Shown: positions 51,423 through 63,659 of the stretch, in pieces
Numbering within the stretch: the stretch's first letter is position 1
How the letters are laid out: each line of letters opens with the position of its first letter
Assembly: GCA_024195265.1 (NCBI GenBank)
Contig: JAJLRJ010000008.1
Coordinates: 24,305,932 to 24,369,931, forward strand
DNA from: Dendrophyllia cribrosa
Lineage: Eukaryota > Cnidaria > Anthozoa > Scleractinia > Dendrophylliidae
DNA length: 64,000 bases
Direction of reading: 5' to 3'
Made by a program: the position numbers and the translations under genes
Notes under the pieces: generated by a model
Seen by the model: the letters and a program-made list of their open reading frames with translations, nothing else
What the model was told of the DNA's origin: nothing
The model's database searches: none

Positions 51423-54406
51423 TCCCACCGCCCCCTCCTTCGTACTCTTTGTTATTTTTTGAAAAAATTGAAAACTCTGGGCGTAATTTTCAACCACAAC
51501 ATTGGCTTGAAACTCTTTCTGAATAAACATTTCTATCGTTACGTTTTAGTGCGACGAAAATGTTCATTAGTGAAATATTGAGAATCCTACCTTGTCCAAA
51601 ATGTGATTTAATACAAAGACTCTTCAAATTGATAATTTCAGGTAGCCAATAGTGAATCACCGTTAACCGTAAACAATGTTCGCCAAACGTCCGTTTATGA
51701 TTCCATATCGACTTCGGTTTTAAATCGGAATCAAGTTTCGTCAGAAAAGTTGTAAACTCAAATTTTTATTTTCTTGGTCTGGCAACTGACAAACCACCTT
51801 GGTCATCGCCCCTTTGTAGTCTTTGTCGTCTTTTTTAACAAGTGTGATTTTTGGGCGTAGCGCAACAGTGTCAACAGTGGCCTTTAAGTTGAGTTTCAAA
51901 ATACAACACGGGTTTTGATCCTCGCACTCTGTCTGGAGGTGTTGCTTTTAGTGTCAAAATTCTATTCTATCATCAATAAGAATTTCTAATGTTTTAGAAC
52001 CTCGGACATTTTCATTAGGTAATATTGAAAAGCCCAACCTGTTCGAAATGTTATTATTGATAATAACAACTCTTTTTAAAGTGATTATATTTCAGGTTAT
52101 CAATAGTGAATGCTCGTTAACCTATTCTTGGTAAACAATGTTTGGCAAATGAGCAGCGTTTCGACACAAACTTTCCTCTGGCAGGGAATGTTTGCTTGAA
52201 ATGTGACTTTAATTTCGATATTTTAAATTGTTTTCCTTTGGTTTAAAACGATCATGTTTCCTCTTCTTTGAAATCAACTTTGGTCAGAAAAGCTTTCTTT
52301 AATGAAAAGTTGTTCTCTCAGGTAACAACCGAGAAACCTGTTTTGTCATCCCCCTTCGTCGTCGTCTAACAATGTTTATTGGCCCTTGTATTTTTTAAGG
52401 AAGTATCGTTTATGTCAGAATCCTTTATCATGATTAGGAATTTCCAGCGTTTTAGTTTTAGAAAGCCTGCCGTAGCAAATGTGACTAAACATGCACTGTT
52501 TTCATGTTCTACCGGCGCAGGCAGGTCTGGCCAGCCGTGAACGGATTTTTAATAACATTTTCTTTAATTTTAGCTGTCAATTTCAGTTTTGACAATTAAA
52601 TTACTACAACGCTTTTAAAAACAGAAAACCACGAAAGGTATTCAGTCCCCCTGACAGAGACTTAACCGAAAACAACGGACGCTGCAGGTGATCGCGAAAG
52701 TGTTGACTTCGAAGGAAAACTTGATTTAAGACGCGCGGTAAGTCTACTCATGTACTGGACGAAAAAATGGATTTACTAAAATTTGTCTCGAGCTAATATG
52801 ATGTAAATTTTGGAAAACGGGTCGGTAAATTCGAAGAAAAGGCGGTAAAGGCCTAATTTTCCACACCTTTACCACCAGAATATAAATGTGTGGCAAATAC
52901 GGCCTTAAGATAAACAAACGATCTGTCTGCCTTACAACAACTTGTTTCAACTCTACCAATCGACAAACTGTTTCCCAAATTATAGAATTTTTGTTGGCAT
53001 GTTAATAGTTTTCGGTTGATCAGTAACACAAGGTCTGCCACTTGTGCGGTTGAAGGGAAATAGATTTAAAATGACTTGAAAAAGACTTTTTGTCACTTTA
53101 CAGCAAATGTATATAGCCAGGAGGCCGTGGACTCCTGATGTAGCCCACTTCGAAAAATAGTAATAGACTGGTCGAGAGTATTGGTGTGAGCGTTTATGGA
53201 ATTATTTGGGGGAAGAATCAAATATTGCGGGACAGGACTCTGAGAGAAAGGTGGAATGTGATGGTGACTTCATGGTTTATTATTGGTCGAAAGAAGATCA
53301 GGAACCATTTAGAGAGCTGTAAACATTTGAGCCTAATGAAAGATGTTCGTAAGCAATTCTCCCTCGATAAACAACAATAAAAACAACCAATAAGAGCATT
53401 TATATAGCGCCTAAACCCTAAACACTGTGCTCTCAGAAGGCTGCAAAGATTGCTGCTTTCTGGTCCGTGATCTTCTCTTGACTAGCTTATTCCAAACCGT
53501 CTCCTTCTCTCTCGCACAACTTTTCCATGTTGCGGGGCAATTATTTAATATTCTTAACTGGCAATTTTCTTGAGCAAATTGCAAATTTAGGTCGTATTTA
53601 TTTTGTAACATACGCGTATACTTGTCGCATTTCTTACGCGTAACCAGTTTCAAGTAAATGCGTCGATAAAACGAAATCCTTTGGGTAAACATCATAATAA
53701 CAATAATAAAATAAATTTATATAGCGCTAATACCCGACTATAAAACTTACCGCTTTTAACCATGAGAAACAAAGTAAGCACGACGTCACAGTCACCGATT
53801 TCCGGTTCAACAATTCTACTGATCATGGACAATAAGTGCTAATCTCATTGTTTCGTGCATTTTCCACTGGTGTATGGAGAACGGGCGCCTGCAGTCATTG
53901 ATATAGCACAGAGGGAGAACAATAGGAATGTATATTGAATAGTAAATATGTTTTAAACATTGAAAAAAGTCAAAAAGTAGTCAGGTTTCTTCCCCGAAAA
54001 GTAAAGCTAGACTCTCTATATCTTTACAATAGTTTGGTCTCCTAATCACTTGTAATTTGTAGCATTCGCGAAACCTCAATTCCGCCACCAACAGGCGCTG
54101 TTATATTGTTTTCCCTTTTCCGCTTAGCAACCATTTGATCACTACTGCGCACACTCGGTTGCTGGGCATCGCTATGTCGCACTTCCAAGTCCTTTCACAA
54201 AGAAAGTCCCTCCTCCCCACTGTTCGCAACTGAAAACTAGTAAAACCTCCTTGATTAAATCTCTAACTGTCAACTTAAAGAAATCCCCGTTTTTCCTTCG
54301 ACGATATACTCAAAACAAAAAAATCCAAAAAGTTTGGAAGACAAAATTAAACCACACGCTAAGTAGCCTTGCATCAAATTGTTTTTCTTAAGAGTCTCAG
54401 TGTTTC

Positions 54407-55193
54407 TGTCATTAAAAAAAATCAGACGTTTGTCGTTAATGGAATATATTCTTAATGAGATCGCTTTTCCCTCAACATGTCACCCAGGTGATACGGTACA
54501 TTACGCACGCAAGATCACCGTCACACTTAAAAGGAAAAGAATAAACAAATTCTAAGTGGCCTCATCTGTAGACAGTAAAAACCACAAGGAAATTGCTTTC
54601 TCTTAAATAGAAGCAAACTTGTTCCAGCCGATTTCACGTAACTTTATTTGACGCTCGTGAGGTTGAGAGTGTACTGATTGGCGTGGTCTGCACCAGCTAT
54701 CAAAACATGAATATCAAGTTTGTTCCGTTGGCAATTCAGTTCTTCGAGGGTGAGTACTACATGTGCTTAGATTGACATCAATAACTACGCTGGTTCTTTT
54801 TGTTCCACCAGTTTCTGTCAAACATTCCAATTCATGTTCAATTTCTAGATCATTAACAATTTTCCCGCCTCGCATTCGTCCGGTAAGAGTCTAGTTATTT
54901 TTATTCCCTGGTGAAAAACATGAAATGGTTTGATACTGGTTCAACTTATCAGAAATTGCCAGTATTTTTTGTCTTAGAAGGCCCGTAATATCCCTCAAAG
55001 GTATACTAGGACTAAAATTTAATGCGTCAACATGAGATAAATAAAATTTTCCAGAGATTCTGACTTCAGGTGACCAATAAAGTAATTTCTTTTTTCTGTA
55101 ATGGCCTTATAATTTAAACGAACACACTTCGTCTCCGACTTCGAAATCAAGTTTCGTCGGAAAAGTTAGCGGCCGACGAACCTGTTTTGTCAC

Positions 55194-55224
<31 letters not shown>

Positions 55225-58200
55225 ACCGCCCCCTCCTTCGTAGTCTTTGTTATTTTTTGAAAAAATTGACAACTCTGGGCGTAATTTTCAAGCACAACAT
55301 TGGCTTGAACGTTGAATTTAGATATGCAAGAAGATTTGTCGGTTCTCTCACTCTTTCTGAATAAAAATTTCTATCGTTACGTTTTAGTGCGACGAAAATG
55401 TTCATTAGTGAAATTTTGAGAATCCTACCCTGTCCAAAATGTGATTTAATACAAAGACTCTTCAAATTGATAATTTCAGGTAGCCAATAGTGAATCACCG
55501 TTAACCGTAAATAATGTTCGCCAAACGTCCCTTTATGATTCCATATCGACATCGGTTTTAAATCGGAATCAAGTTTCGTCAGAAAAGTTGTAAACTCAAA
55601 TTTTTATTTTCTTCGTCTGGCAACTGACATCGCCCCTTTGACATCGCCCCTTTGTAGTCTTTGTCGTCTTTTTGAACAAGTGTGATTTTTGGGCGTAGCG
55701 CAACAGTGTCAACAGTGGCCTTTAAGTTGAGTTTCAAAATACAACACGGGTTTGGATCCTCGTACTCTGTCTGGAGGTGTTGCTTTTAGTGTCAAAATTC
55801 TATTCTATCATCAATAAGAATTTCTAATGTTTTAGATCCTCGGACATTTTCATTAGGTAATATTGAAAAGCCCAACCTGTTCGAAATGTTATTATTGATA
55901 ATAACAACTCTTTTTAAAGTGATTATATTTCAGGTTATCAATAGTGAATGCTCTATACCTATACTTGGTAAACAATGTTTGGCAAATGAGCAGCGTTTCG
56001 ACACAAACTTTCCTCTGGCAGGGAATGTTTGCTTGAAATGTGACTTTAATTTCGATATTTTAAATTGTTTTCCTTTGGTTTAAAACGATCATGTTTCCTC
56101 TTCTTTGAAATCAACTTTGGTCAGAAAAGCCTTCTTTAATGAAACGTTGTTCTCTCAGGTAACAACCGAGAAACCTGCTTTGTCATCCCCCTTCGTCGTC
56201 GTCTAACAATGTTTATTGGCCCTTGTATTTTTTAAGGAAGTATCGTTTATGTCAGAATCCTTTATCATGATTAGGAATTTCCAGCGTTTTAGTTTTAGAA
56301 AGCCTGCCGTAGCAAATGTGACTAAACATGCACTGTTTTCATGTTCTACCGGCGCAGGCAGGTCTGGCCAGCCGTGAACGGATTTTTAATAACATTTTCT
56401 TTAATTTTAGCTGTCAATTTCAGTTTTGACAATTAAATTACTACAACGCTTTTAAAAACAGAAAACCACGAAAGGTATTCAGTCCCCCTGACAGAGACTT
56501 AACCGAAAACAACGGACGCTGCAGGTGATCGCGAAAGTGTTGACTTCGAAGGAAAACTTGATTTAAGACGCGCGGTAAGTCTACTCATGTACTGGACGAA
56601 AAAATGGATTTACTAAAATTTGTCTCGAGCTAATATGATGTAAATTTTGGAAAACGGGTCGGTAAATTCGAAGAAAAGGCGGTAAAGGCCTATTTTTCCA
56701 CACCTTTACCACCAGAATATAAATGTGTGGCAAATACGGCCTTAAGATAAACAAACGATCTGTCTGCCTTACAACAACTTGTTTCAACTCTACCAATCGA
56801 CAAACTGTTTCCCAAATTATAGAATTTTTGTTGGCATGTTAATAGTTTTCGGTTGATCAGTAACACAAGGTCTGCCACTTGTGCGGTTGAAGGGAAATAG
56901 ATTTAAAATGACTTGAGAAAGACTTTTTGTCACTTTACAGCAAATGTATATAGCCAGGAGGCCGTGGACTCCTGATGTAGCCCACTTCGAAAAATAGTAA
57001 TAGACTGGTCGAGAGTATTGGTGTGAGCGCTTATGGAATTATTTGGGGGAAGAATCAAATATTGCGGGACAGGACTCTGAGAGAAAGGTGGAATGTGATG
57101 GTGAATTCATGGTTTATTATTGGTCGAAAGAAGATCAGGAACCATTTAGAGAGCTGTAAACATTTGAGCCTAATGAAAGATGTTCGTAAGCAATTCTCCC
57201 TCGATAAACAACAATAAAAACAACCAATAAGAGCATTTATATAGCGCCTAAACCCTAAACACTGTGCTCTCAATTGCTGCTTTCTGGTCCGTGATCTTCT
57301 CTTGACTAGCTTATTCCAAACCGTCTCCTTCTCTCTCGCACAACTTTTCCATGTTGCGGGGCAATTATTTAATATTCTTAACTGGCAATTTTCTTGAGCA
57401 AATTGCAAATTTAGGTCGTATTTATTTTGTAACATACGCGTATACTTGTCGCATTTCTTACGCGTAACCAGTTTCAAATAAATGCGTCGATAAAACGAAA
57501 TCCTTTGGGTAAACATCATAATAACAATAATAAAATAAATTTATATAGCGCTAATACCCGACTATAAAACTTACCGCTTTTAACCATGAGAAACAAAGTA
57601 AGCACGACGTCACAGTCACCGATTTCCGGTTCAACAATTCTACTGATCATGGACAATAAGTGCTAATCTCATTGTTTCGTGCATTTTCCACTGGTGTATG
57701 GAGAACGGGCGCCTGCAGTCATTGATATAGCACAGAGGGAGAACAATAGGAATGTATATTGAATAGTAAATATGTTTTAAACATTGAAAAAAGTCAAAAA
57801 GTAGTCAGGTTTCTTCCCCGAAAAGTAAAGCTAGACTCTCTATATCTTTACAATAGTTTGGTCTCCTAATCACTTGTAATTTGTAGCATTCGCGAAACCT
57901 CAATTCCGCCACCAACAGGCGCTGTTATATTGTTTTCCCTTTTCCGCTTAGCAACCATTTGATCACTACTGCGCACACTCGGTTGCTGGGCATCGCTATG
58001 TCGCACTTCCAAGTCCTTTCACAAAGAAAGTCCCTCCTCCCCACTGTTCGCAACTGAAAACTAGTAAAACCTCCTTGATTAAATCTCTAACTGTCAACTT
58101 AAAGAAATCCCCGTTTTTCCTTCGACGATATACTCAAAACAAAAAAATCCAAAAAGTTTGGAAGACAAAATTAAACCACACGCTAAGTAGCCTTGCATCA

Positions 58201-58230
58201 AATTGTTTTTCTTAAGAGTCTCAGTGTTTC
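54407..58230. repeat. 3.8-kb tandem array, unit 2
   Basis: 3,824 bp from TGTCATTAAAAAAAATCAGA to the same point of unit 3. Nearly identical to unit 3 and slightly more different from unit 1. Confidence 0.9.
55195..55224. repeat. Poly-C tract, unit 2 (30 C)
   Basis: See 51401; the longest of the three. Confidence 0.9.
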
Positions 58231-61200
58231 TGTCATTAAAAAAAATCAGACGTTTGTCGTTAATGGAATATATTCTTAATGAGATCGCTTTTCCCTCAAC
58301 ATGTCACCCAGGTGATACGGTACATTACGCACGCAAGATCACCGTCACACTTAAAAGGAAAAGAATAAACAAATTCTAAGTGGCCTCATCTGTAGACAGT
58401 AAAATCCACAAGGAAATTGCTTTCTCTTAAACAGAAGCAAACTTGTTCCAGCCGATTTCACGTAACTTTATTTGACGCTCGTGAGGTTGAGAGTGTACTG
58501 CTTGGCGTGGTCTGCACCAGCTATCAAAACATGAATATCAAGCTTGTTCCGTTGGCAATTCAGTTCTTCGAGGGTGAGTACTACATGTGCTTAGATTGAC
58601 ATCAATAACTACGCTGGTTCTTTTTGTTCCACCAGTTTCTGTCAAACATTCCAATTCATGTTCAATTTCTAGATCATTAACAATTTTCCCGCCTCGCATT
58701 CGTCCGGTAAGAGTCTAGTTATTTTTATTCCCTGGTGAAAAACATGGAATGGTTTGATACTGGTTCAACTTATCAGAAATTGCCAGTATTTTTTGTCTTA
58801 GAAGGCCCGTAATATCCCTCAAAGGTATACTAGGACTAAAATTTAATGCGTCAACATGAGATAAATAAAATTTTCCAGAGATTCTGACTTCAGGTGACCA
58901 ATAAAGTAATTTCTTTTTTCTGTAATGGCCTTATAATTTAAACGAACACACTTCGTCTCCGACTTCGAAATCAAGTTTCGTCGGAAAAGTTAGCGGCTGA
59001 CGAACCTGTTTTGTCACCCCCCCCCCCCCCCCCCCCCCCCCACCGCCCCCTCCTTCGTAGTCTTTGTTATTTTTGAAAAAATTGACAACTCTGGGCGTAA
59101 TTTTCAAGCACAAAATTGGCTTGAACGTTGAATTTAGATATGCAAGAAGATTTGTCGGTTCTCTCACTTTTTCTGAATAAAAATTTCTATCGTTACGTTT
59201 TAGTGCGACGAAAATGTTCATTAGTGAAATATTGAGAATCCTACCCTGTCCAAAATGTGATTTAATACAAAGACTCTTCAAATTGATAATTTCAGGTAGC
59301 CAATAGTGAATCACCGTTAACCGTAAATAATGTTCGCCAAACGTCCCTTTATGATTCCATATCGACATTGGTTTTAAATCGGAATCAAGTTTCGTCAGAA
59401 AAGTTGTAAACTCAAATTTTTATTTTCTTCGTCTGGCAACTGACATCGCCCCCTTGACATCGCCCTTTTGTAGTCTTTGTCGTCTTTTTGAACAAGTGTG
59501 ATTTTTGGGCGTAGCGCAACAGTGTCAACAGTGGCCTTTAAGTTGAGTTTCAAAATACAACACGGGTTTGGATCCTCGTACTCTGTCTGGAGGTGTTGCT
59601 TTTAGTGTCAAAATTCTATTCTATCATCAATAAGAATTTCTAATGTTTTAGATCCTCGGACATTTTCATTAGGTAATATTGAAAAGCCCAACCTGTTCGA
59701 AATGTTATTATTGATAATAACAACTCTTTTTAAAGTGATTATATTTCAGGTTATCAATAGTGAATGCTCTATACCTATACTTGATAAACAATGTTTGGCA
59801 AATGAGCAGCGTTTCGACACAAACTTTCCTCTGGCAGGGAATGTTTGCTTGAAATGTGACTTTAATTTCGATATTTTAAATTGTTTTCCTTTGGTTTAAA
59901 ACGATCATGTTTCCTCTTCTTTGAAATCAACTTTGGTCTGAAAAGCCTTCTTTAATGAAAAGTTGTTCTCTCAGGTAACAACCGAGAAACCTGCTTTGTC
60001 ATCCCCCTTCGTCGTCGTCTAACAATGTTTATTGGCCCTTGTATTTTTTAAGGAAGTATCGTTTATGTCAGAATCCTTTATCATGATTAGGAATTTCCAG
60101 CGTTTTAGTTTTAGAAAGCCTGCCGTAGCAAATGTGACTAAACATGCACTGTTTTCATGTTCTACCGGCGCAGGCAGGTCTGGCCAGCCGTGAACGGATT
60201 TTTAATAACATTTTCTTTAATTTTAGCTGTCAATTTCAGTTTTGACAATTAAATTACTACAACGCTTTTAAAAACAGAAAACCACGAAAGGTATTCAGTC
60301 CCCCACAGAGACTTAACCGAAAACAACGGACGCTGCAGGTGATCGCGAAAGTGTTGACTTCGAAGGAAAACTTGATTTAGACGGACGCGCGGTAAGTCAT
60401 GTACTGGACGAAAAAATGGATTTAATAAAATTTGTCTCGAGCTAATATGATGTAAATTTTGGAAAACGAGTCGGTAAATTCGAAGAAAAGGCGGTAAAGG
60501 CCTATTTTTCCACACCTTTACCACCAGAATATAAATGTGTGGCAAATACGGCCTTAAGATAAACAAAAGATCTGTCTGCCTTAGAACAACTTGTTTCAAC
60601 TCTACCAATCGACAAACTGTTTCCCAAATTATAGAATTTTTGTTAGCATGTTAATAGTATTCGGTTGATCAGTAACACAAGGTCTGCCACTTGTGCGGTT
60701 GAAGGGAAATAGATTTAAAAATGGGTACGTTATATGACTTGAGAAAGACTTTTTGTCACTTTACAGCAAATGTATATAGCCAGGAGGCCGTGGTCTCCTG
60801 ATGTAGCCCACTTCGAAAAATAATAATACACTGGTCGAGAGCATTGGTGTGAGCGCTTATGGAATTATTTGGGGGGAAGCATCAAATATTGCGTTACAGG
60901 ACTCTGAGAGAAAGGTGAAACGGTGTGATGGTGATTTCATGGTTTATTATTGGTCGAAAGAAGACCAGGAACCGTTTAGTGAGCTGTAAACATTTAAGCC
61001 TAATGAAAGATGTTCGTAAGCAATTCTCCCTTGATAAATAACAATAAAAACAACCAATAAGAGCATTTATATAGCTCCAACATAAACCCTAAACACTGTG
61101 CTGTCAGAAGGCTGCAAAGATTGCTGCTTTCTCGTCCGTAATCTTCTCTTGACTAGCTTAATCCAAACCGTCTCCTTCTCTCCCGCACAACTTTTCCATG

Positions 61201-61402
61201 TTGCGGGGCAATTATTTAATATTCTTAACTGGCAATTTTCTTGAGCAAATTGCAAATTTAGGGCGTATTTATTTGCAACATACGCGTATACTTGTCGCAT
61301 TTCATACGCGTAACCAGTTTCAAATAAATGCGTCGATAAAACGAAATCCTTTGGGTAAACATCATAATAAATAATAAAATAAATTGATATAGCGCTAATA
61401 CT
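58231..61402. repeat. 3.8-kb tandem array, unit 3, truncated at the right
   Basis: Follows unit 2 for about 3.17 kb, then leaves it at TATAGCGCTAATAC. The last ~675 bp of the unit are absent. It runs into a LINE fragment. Confidence 0.85.
59017..59041. repeat. Poly-C tract, unit 3 (25 C)
   Basis: See 51401. Confidence 0.9.
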
Positions 61403-61830
61403 ATAAAATATGCAAAAGCACTGTACATAAAAAAGAAATTAACATGCTAACTAAAACTAAGATCTGTAAAAAGTATTAACTACGTTAGAAAAAGATAAAA
61501 CGGCGAGTAAAACTAAATGCATTAAAACTATAAAATGTCGTGAGCGATTTTAAAAAAGATATGTTTTTAATCTTTTTTTCAAAATGTCCAGAGACGAGCT
61601 TAGACGTACGTCCAAGGGTTGATTGTTCCATAAAGAAAAAGGACCAAAGGCGCAGACCAAATCAGCAAAGACGCGATCTCTGAGTGTAGTGCATTTCCCT
61701 CTTGGCACAGATAGAAGAGCTTGATCACAGAAAAAAAAAAATTTCATGTTAGGCGTACTGAGACAATGCGTAGAAATTTTAAGAATACTACTCGTCGAGT
61801 GATAATTAGGATTTTGTTTAAAACCTGGAA
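61403..61830 (-). pseudogene. 3' end fragment of a LINE
   Basis: On the minus strand 61747-61550 gives VPRGKCTTLRDRVFADLV, LWNNQPLDVRLSSSLDILKK and RLKTYLF then stop, the C-terminus typical of non-LTR retrotransposon polyproteins (pattern GDRAF...LWNSLPLDVR...FKxxLKTYLF). The 3' tail TATAGCGCTATAT-like sequence with AATAATAAAATAAAT is also found inside the array units, at about 53700 and 57530. Truncated and without the catalytic domain. Confidence 0.75.
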
Positions 61831-61929
61831 TCCAACCAGGTTTGGAATTCTCAATTTAAGTCTTTTCTGTTCCGTCATCTCGGCAGTGAAAAAACAACGG
61901 ATTGTCTCTCATCTGTAGAAATCTTCAAT

Positions 61930-62133
61930 GGGCCCTTTGCAGCTAACGGTCACATGGTACAAAAGCCGCCATGCTGGAGGGCAAAAAAATGTGACAGTTT
62001 CCGAAACAAAGCGAACTGAACCATTCAAGCTTGACTTTTCTTTGTTTTGGATCTCCCAGTGCGGGAATAGTAATAAGCTTGGTCTCCAGCATGGCGGATT
62101 TTGTACTATGTGATCGTTAGTTGCAAAAGGCCT
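61930..62133. mobile_element. ~200-bp MITE upstream of the lectin gene
   Basis: GGGCCCTTTGCAGCTAACGG, TCACATGGTACAAAA and GCCGCCATGCTGGAG are inverted at the right (CTCCAGCATGGCGG, TTTTGTACTATGTGA, TTGCAAAAGGCC). It ends about 110 bp before the lectin start codon and could influence its promoter. Confidence 0.8.
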
Positions 62134-62237
62134 ATTTTACATTATCCAAGGAAACTCCTGAAAAATAAGTACAAAAACCCGCATACCCACGACACAAATT
62201 GATGAGTAATATATTTTTTTCTATTTTTCATCCTCAG
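62134..62237 (+). promoter_or_regulatory. Region before the lectin start, with a splice acceptor
   Basis: A T-rich tract and CATCCTCAG at 62229-62237 form a good acceptor 8 bp before the ATG, so a 5' non-coding exon probably lies upstream, possibly beyond or inside the MITE. No TATA box was assigned. Confidence 0.45.
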
Positions 62238-62245
62238 AACCAAAA

Positions 62246-63421
62246 ATGAACGCCATGAAAACCATGTTATTTTTCGTCCTCCTTATAGCCCCAGGGACGA
62301 TGATGAAAAAACAGCCTGTAAAACGTGAAGGTGAAATTTTAACAATAAAAGTTGTACATAAACGTTCTTCAAGGACATCATGGCGTGATATGCGAAACAC
62401 ACCTGGTTAGCTTTAAACTAAATTACAAGATTTTGTGAAAAGATTGGTTTTTTTTACATAGACATCTGCAACGTTTATCAGAAGGACAATTTCTGCCACT
62501 GAAGAATCGGAGATTTGCCATTCATCCAGGGTTTGTTTAGACCACCCGTCCCTCTCACCTACTATGACGTCACGTTATGTTGGAATTCAAATAGGAAAAT
62601 GTCAAGATGGCATCATATTACTACAACTACAACCGTTTCTCCTTTCTTATAGAAATTTTGTGATCCCTGTGAGGTTTAAATAACAATAACCCTAAGTTAC
62701 ACAAACCAACAAAGAACTAAGGGATTCGTCAGTTGTAGTAAAATGACGTTATAGTAAAATCAACTGTCTTATATGACATCAAAATGTGGTTACCATGGAA
62801 ACGTCAAACTCCGTTAAGAAAGTTGTGTCAGCTCAAATTGTTTCAAATAAACTTTAAGAAATTCACCCAACTAAATGGCTTTTGCTTTGATATGCGAAGA
62901 GCTACGAATGTTTGAAATCAGCGCGGCACTTTGGCTGAACGTTTAGCCTTCAGTATTTTACTTAAAATGCCTTTTTTCCTTTGGCTTGTTCAGGTTGTCC
63001 ACCCTCTTGGGTTAACCATGGACGGTCATGCTACTTCGTCGTCGACACCCCAACCCCGAAATGGAGTGATGCTCGAACATTTTGTCAAGTTTTGGGAGGT
63101 GACCTCGTCAAAATAACATCAGCAGATGAAAATCAATTTATCTTCAACTTGGTAGCGGGTCAAAGTACAGTCACTTGGAACGGTGCGTGGATTGGGCTCC
63201 AGAGAGGAGCTGGCTCTGCGTTCTACTGGGTTGACGGAACTCCACTAGCCGGGCAATACTCGGCATGGAACCGTGGAGAACCGAACAACAGCAATGGAGA
63301 AGAGAATTGTGCCAACATCTATGCAAAGAGTGACAACGGTGGCAAGTGGAATGACCTTAGCTGCGACCGTGGAAATCCCGGTAATGATGACCCCGTTGTT
63401 GTCTGCGAAAAGGCCATGTGA
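62246..63421 (+). CDS. Secreted C-type lectin, two exons (62246-62330, 62994-63421)
   Basis: Exon 1 encodes MNAMKTMLFFVLLIAPGTMM and a short basic stretch (KKQPVKRE). It is a signal peptide with hydrophobic core at residues 7-16; KR may be a processing site. The donor is GAAG|GTGAAA at 62330/62331 and the acceptor TTGTTCAG at 62993; the phase-1 join gives Gly29 followed by Cys30. The 170-residue product is essentially one long-form C-type lectin domain with six cysteines (30, 41, 59, 134, 152, 166), WIGL at 94-97, EPN at 124-126 and WND at 147-149. In this family EPN plus WND binds calcium and mannose-type sugars. Soluble single-domain lectins of this kind in corals (for example millectin of Acropora) bind microbes and symbiont algae; the same role here is inference. 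All key residues are intact, so the gene is probably functional. Confidence 0.88.
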
Positions 63422-63649
63422 GACGCCTGGCCTTTCAGATCGCAAGGCTGAGAACCAGGCTCCGGATATGGAGAAATAGTAAATTAAAGTTAAAAGACTA
63501 AGTTTAGACGTAACAGATTAGCGTTCACTTCGATCGTTTCCTTTTTAGTTTTAGGTATTTGTGAGGGTGTGAACTACGCTCACTACCATCATTCTCAATG
63601 TGAAATCAACTTATTTTCCCAGTTGAGACGAATGCTAAATCAAATGAAA

Positions 63650-63655
63650 AATAAA
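63650..63655 (+). terminator. Poly(A) signal of the lectin gene
   Basis: AATAAA, about 230 bp after the lectin stop codon. Confidence 0.65.
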
Positions 63656-63659
63656 AGTG

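Larger units (their letters stand above)
50166..54406. repeat. 3.8-kb tandem array, unit 1 (with insertion)
   Basis: Starts TGTCATTAAATAAAATTAAG and matches units 2 and 3 over its length, apart from the MITE at 50259-50699 and small changes. Internal landmarks: GTCACACTTAAAAGGAAAAG at 50722, poly-C at 51401, CATTAGGTAATATTGAAAAG at 52012, GGCGGTAAAGGCC at 52842. No gene in the unit is convincing; the small conserved frames (60-100 residues) do not resemble known proteins and are conserved only as the DNA is. Confidence 0.9.

Noticed and set aside
52744..53695. Small frames conserved in all 3.8-kb units (71, 64 and 94-154 residues)
   Set aside because: Conserved only because the DNA units are nearly identical; changes between units break or lengthen the frames freely (the last frame varies from 77 to 154 residues).
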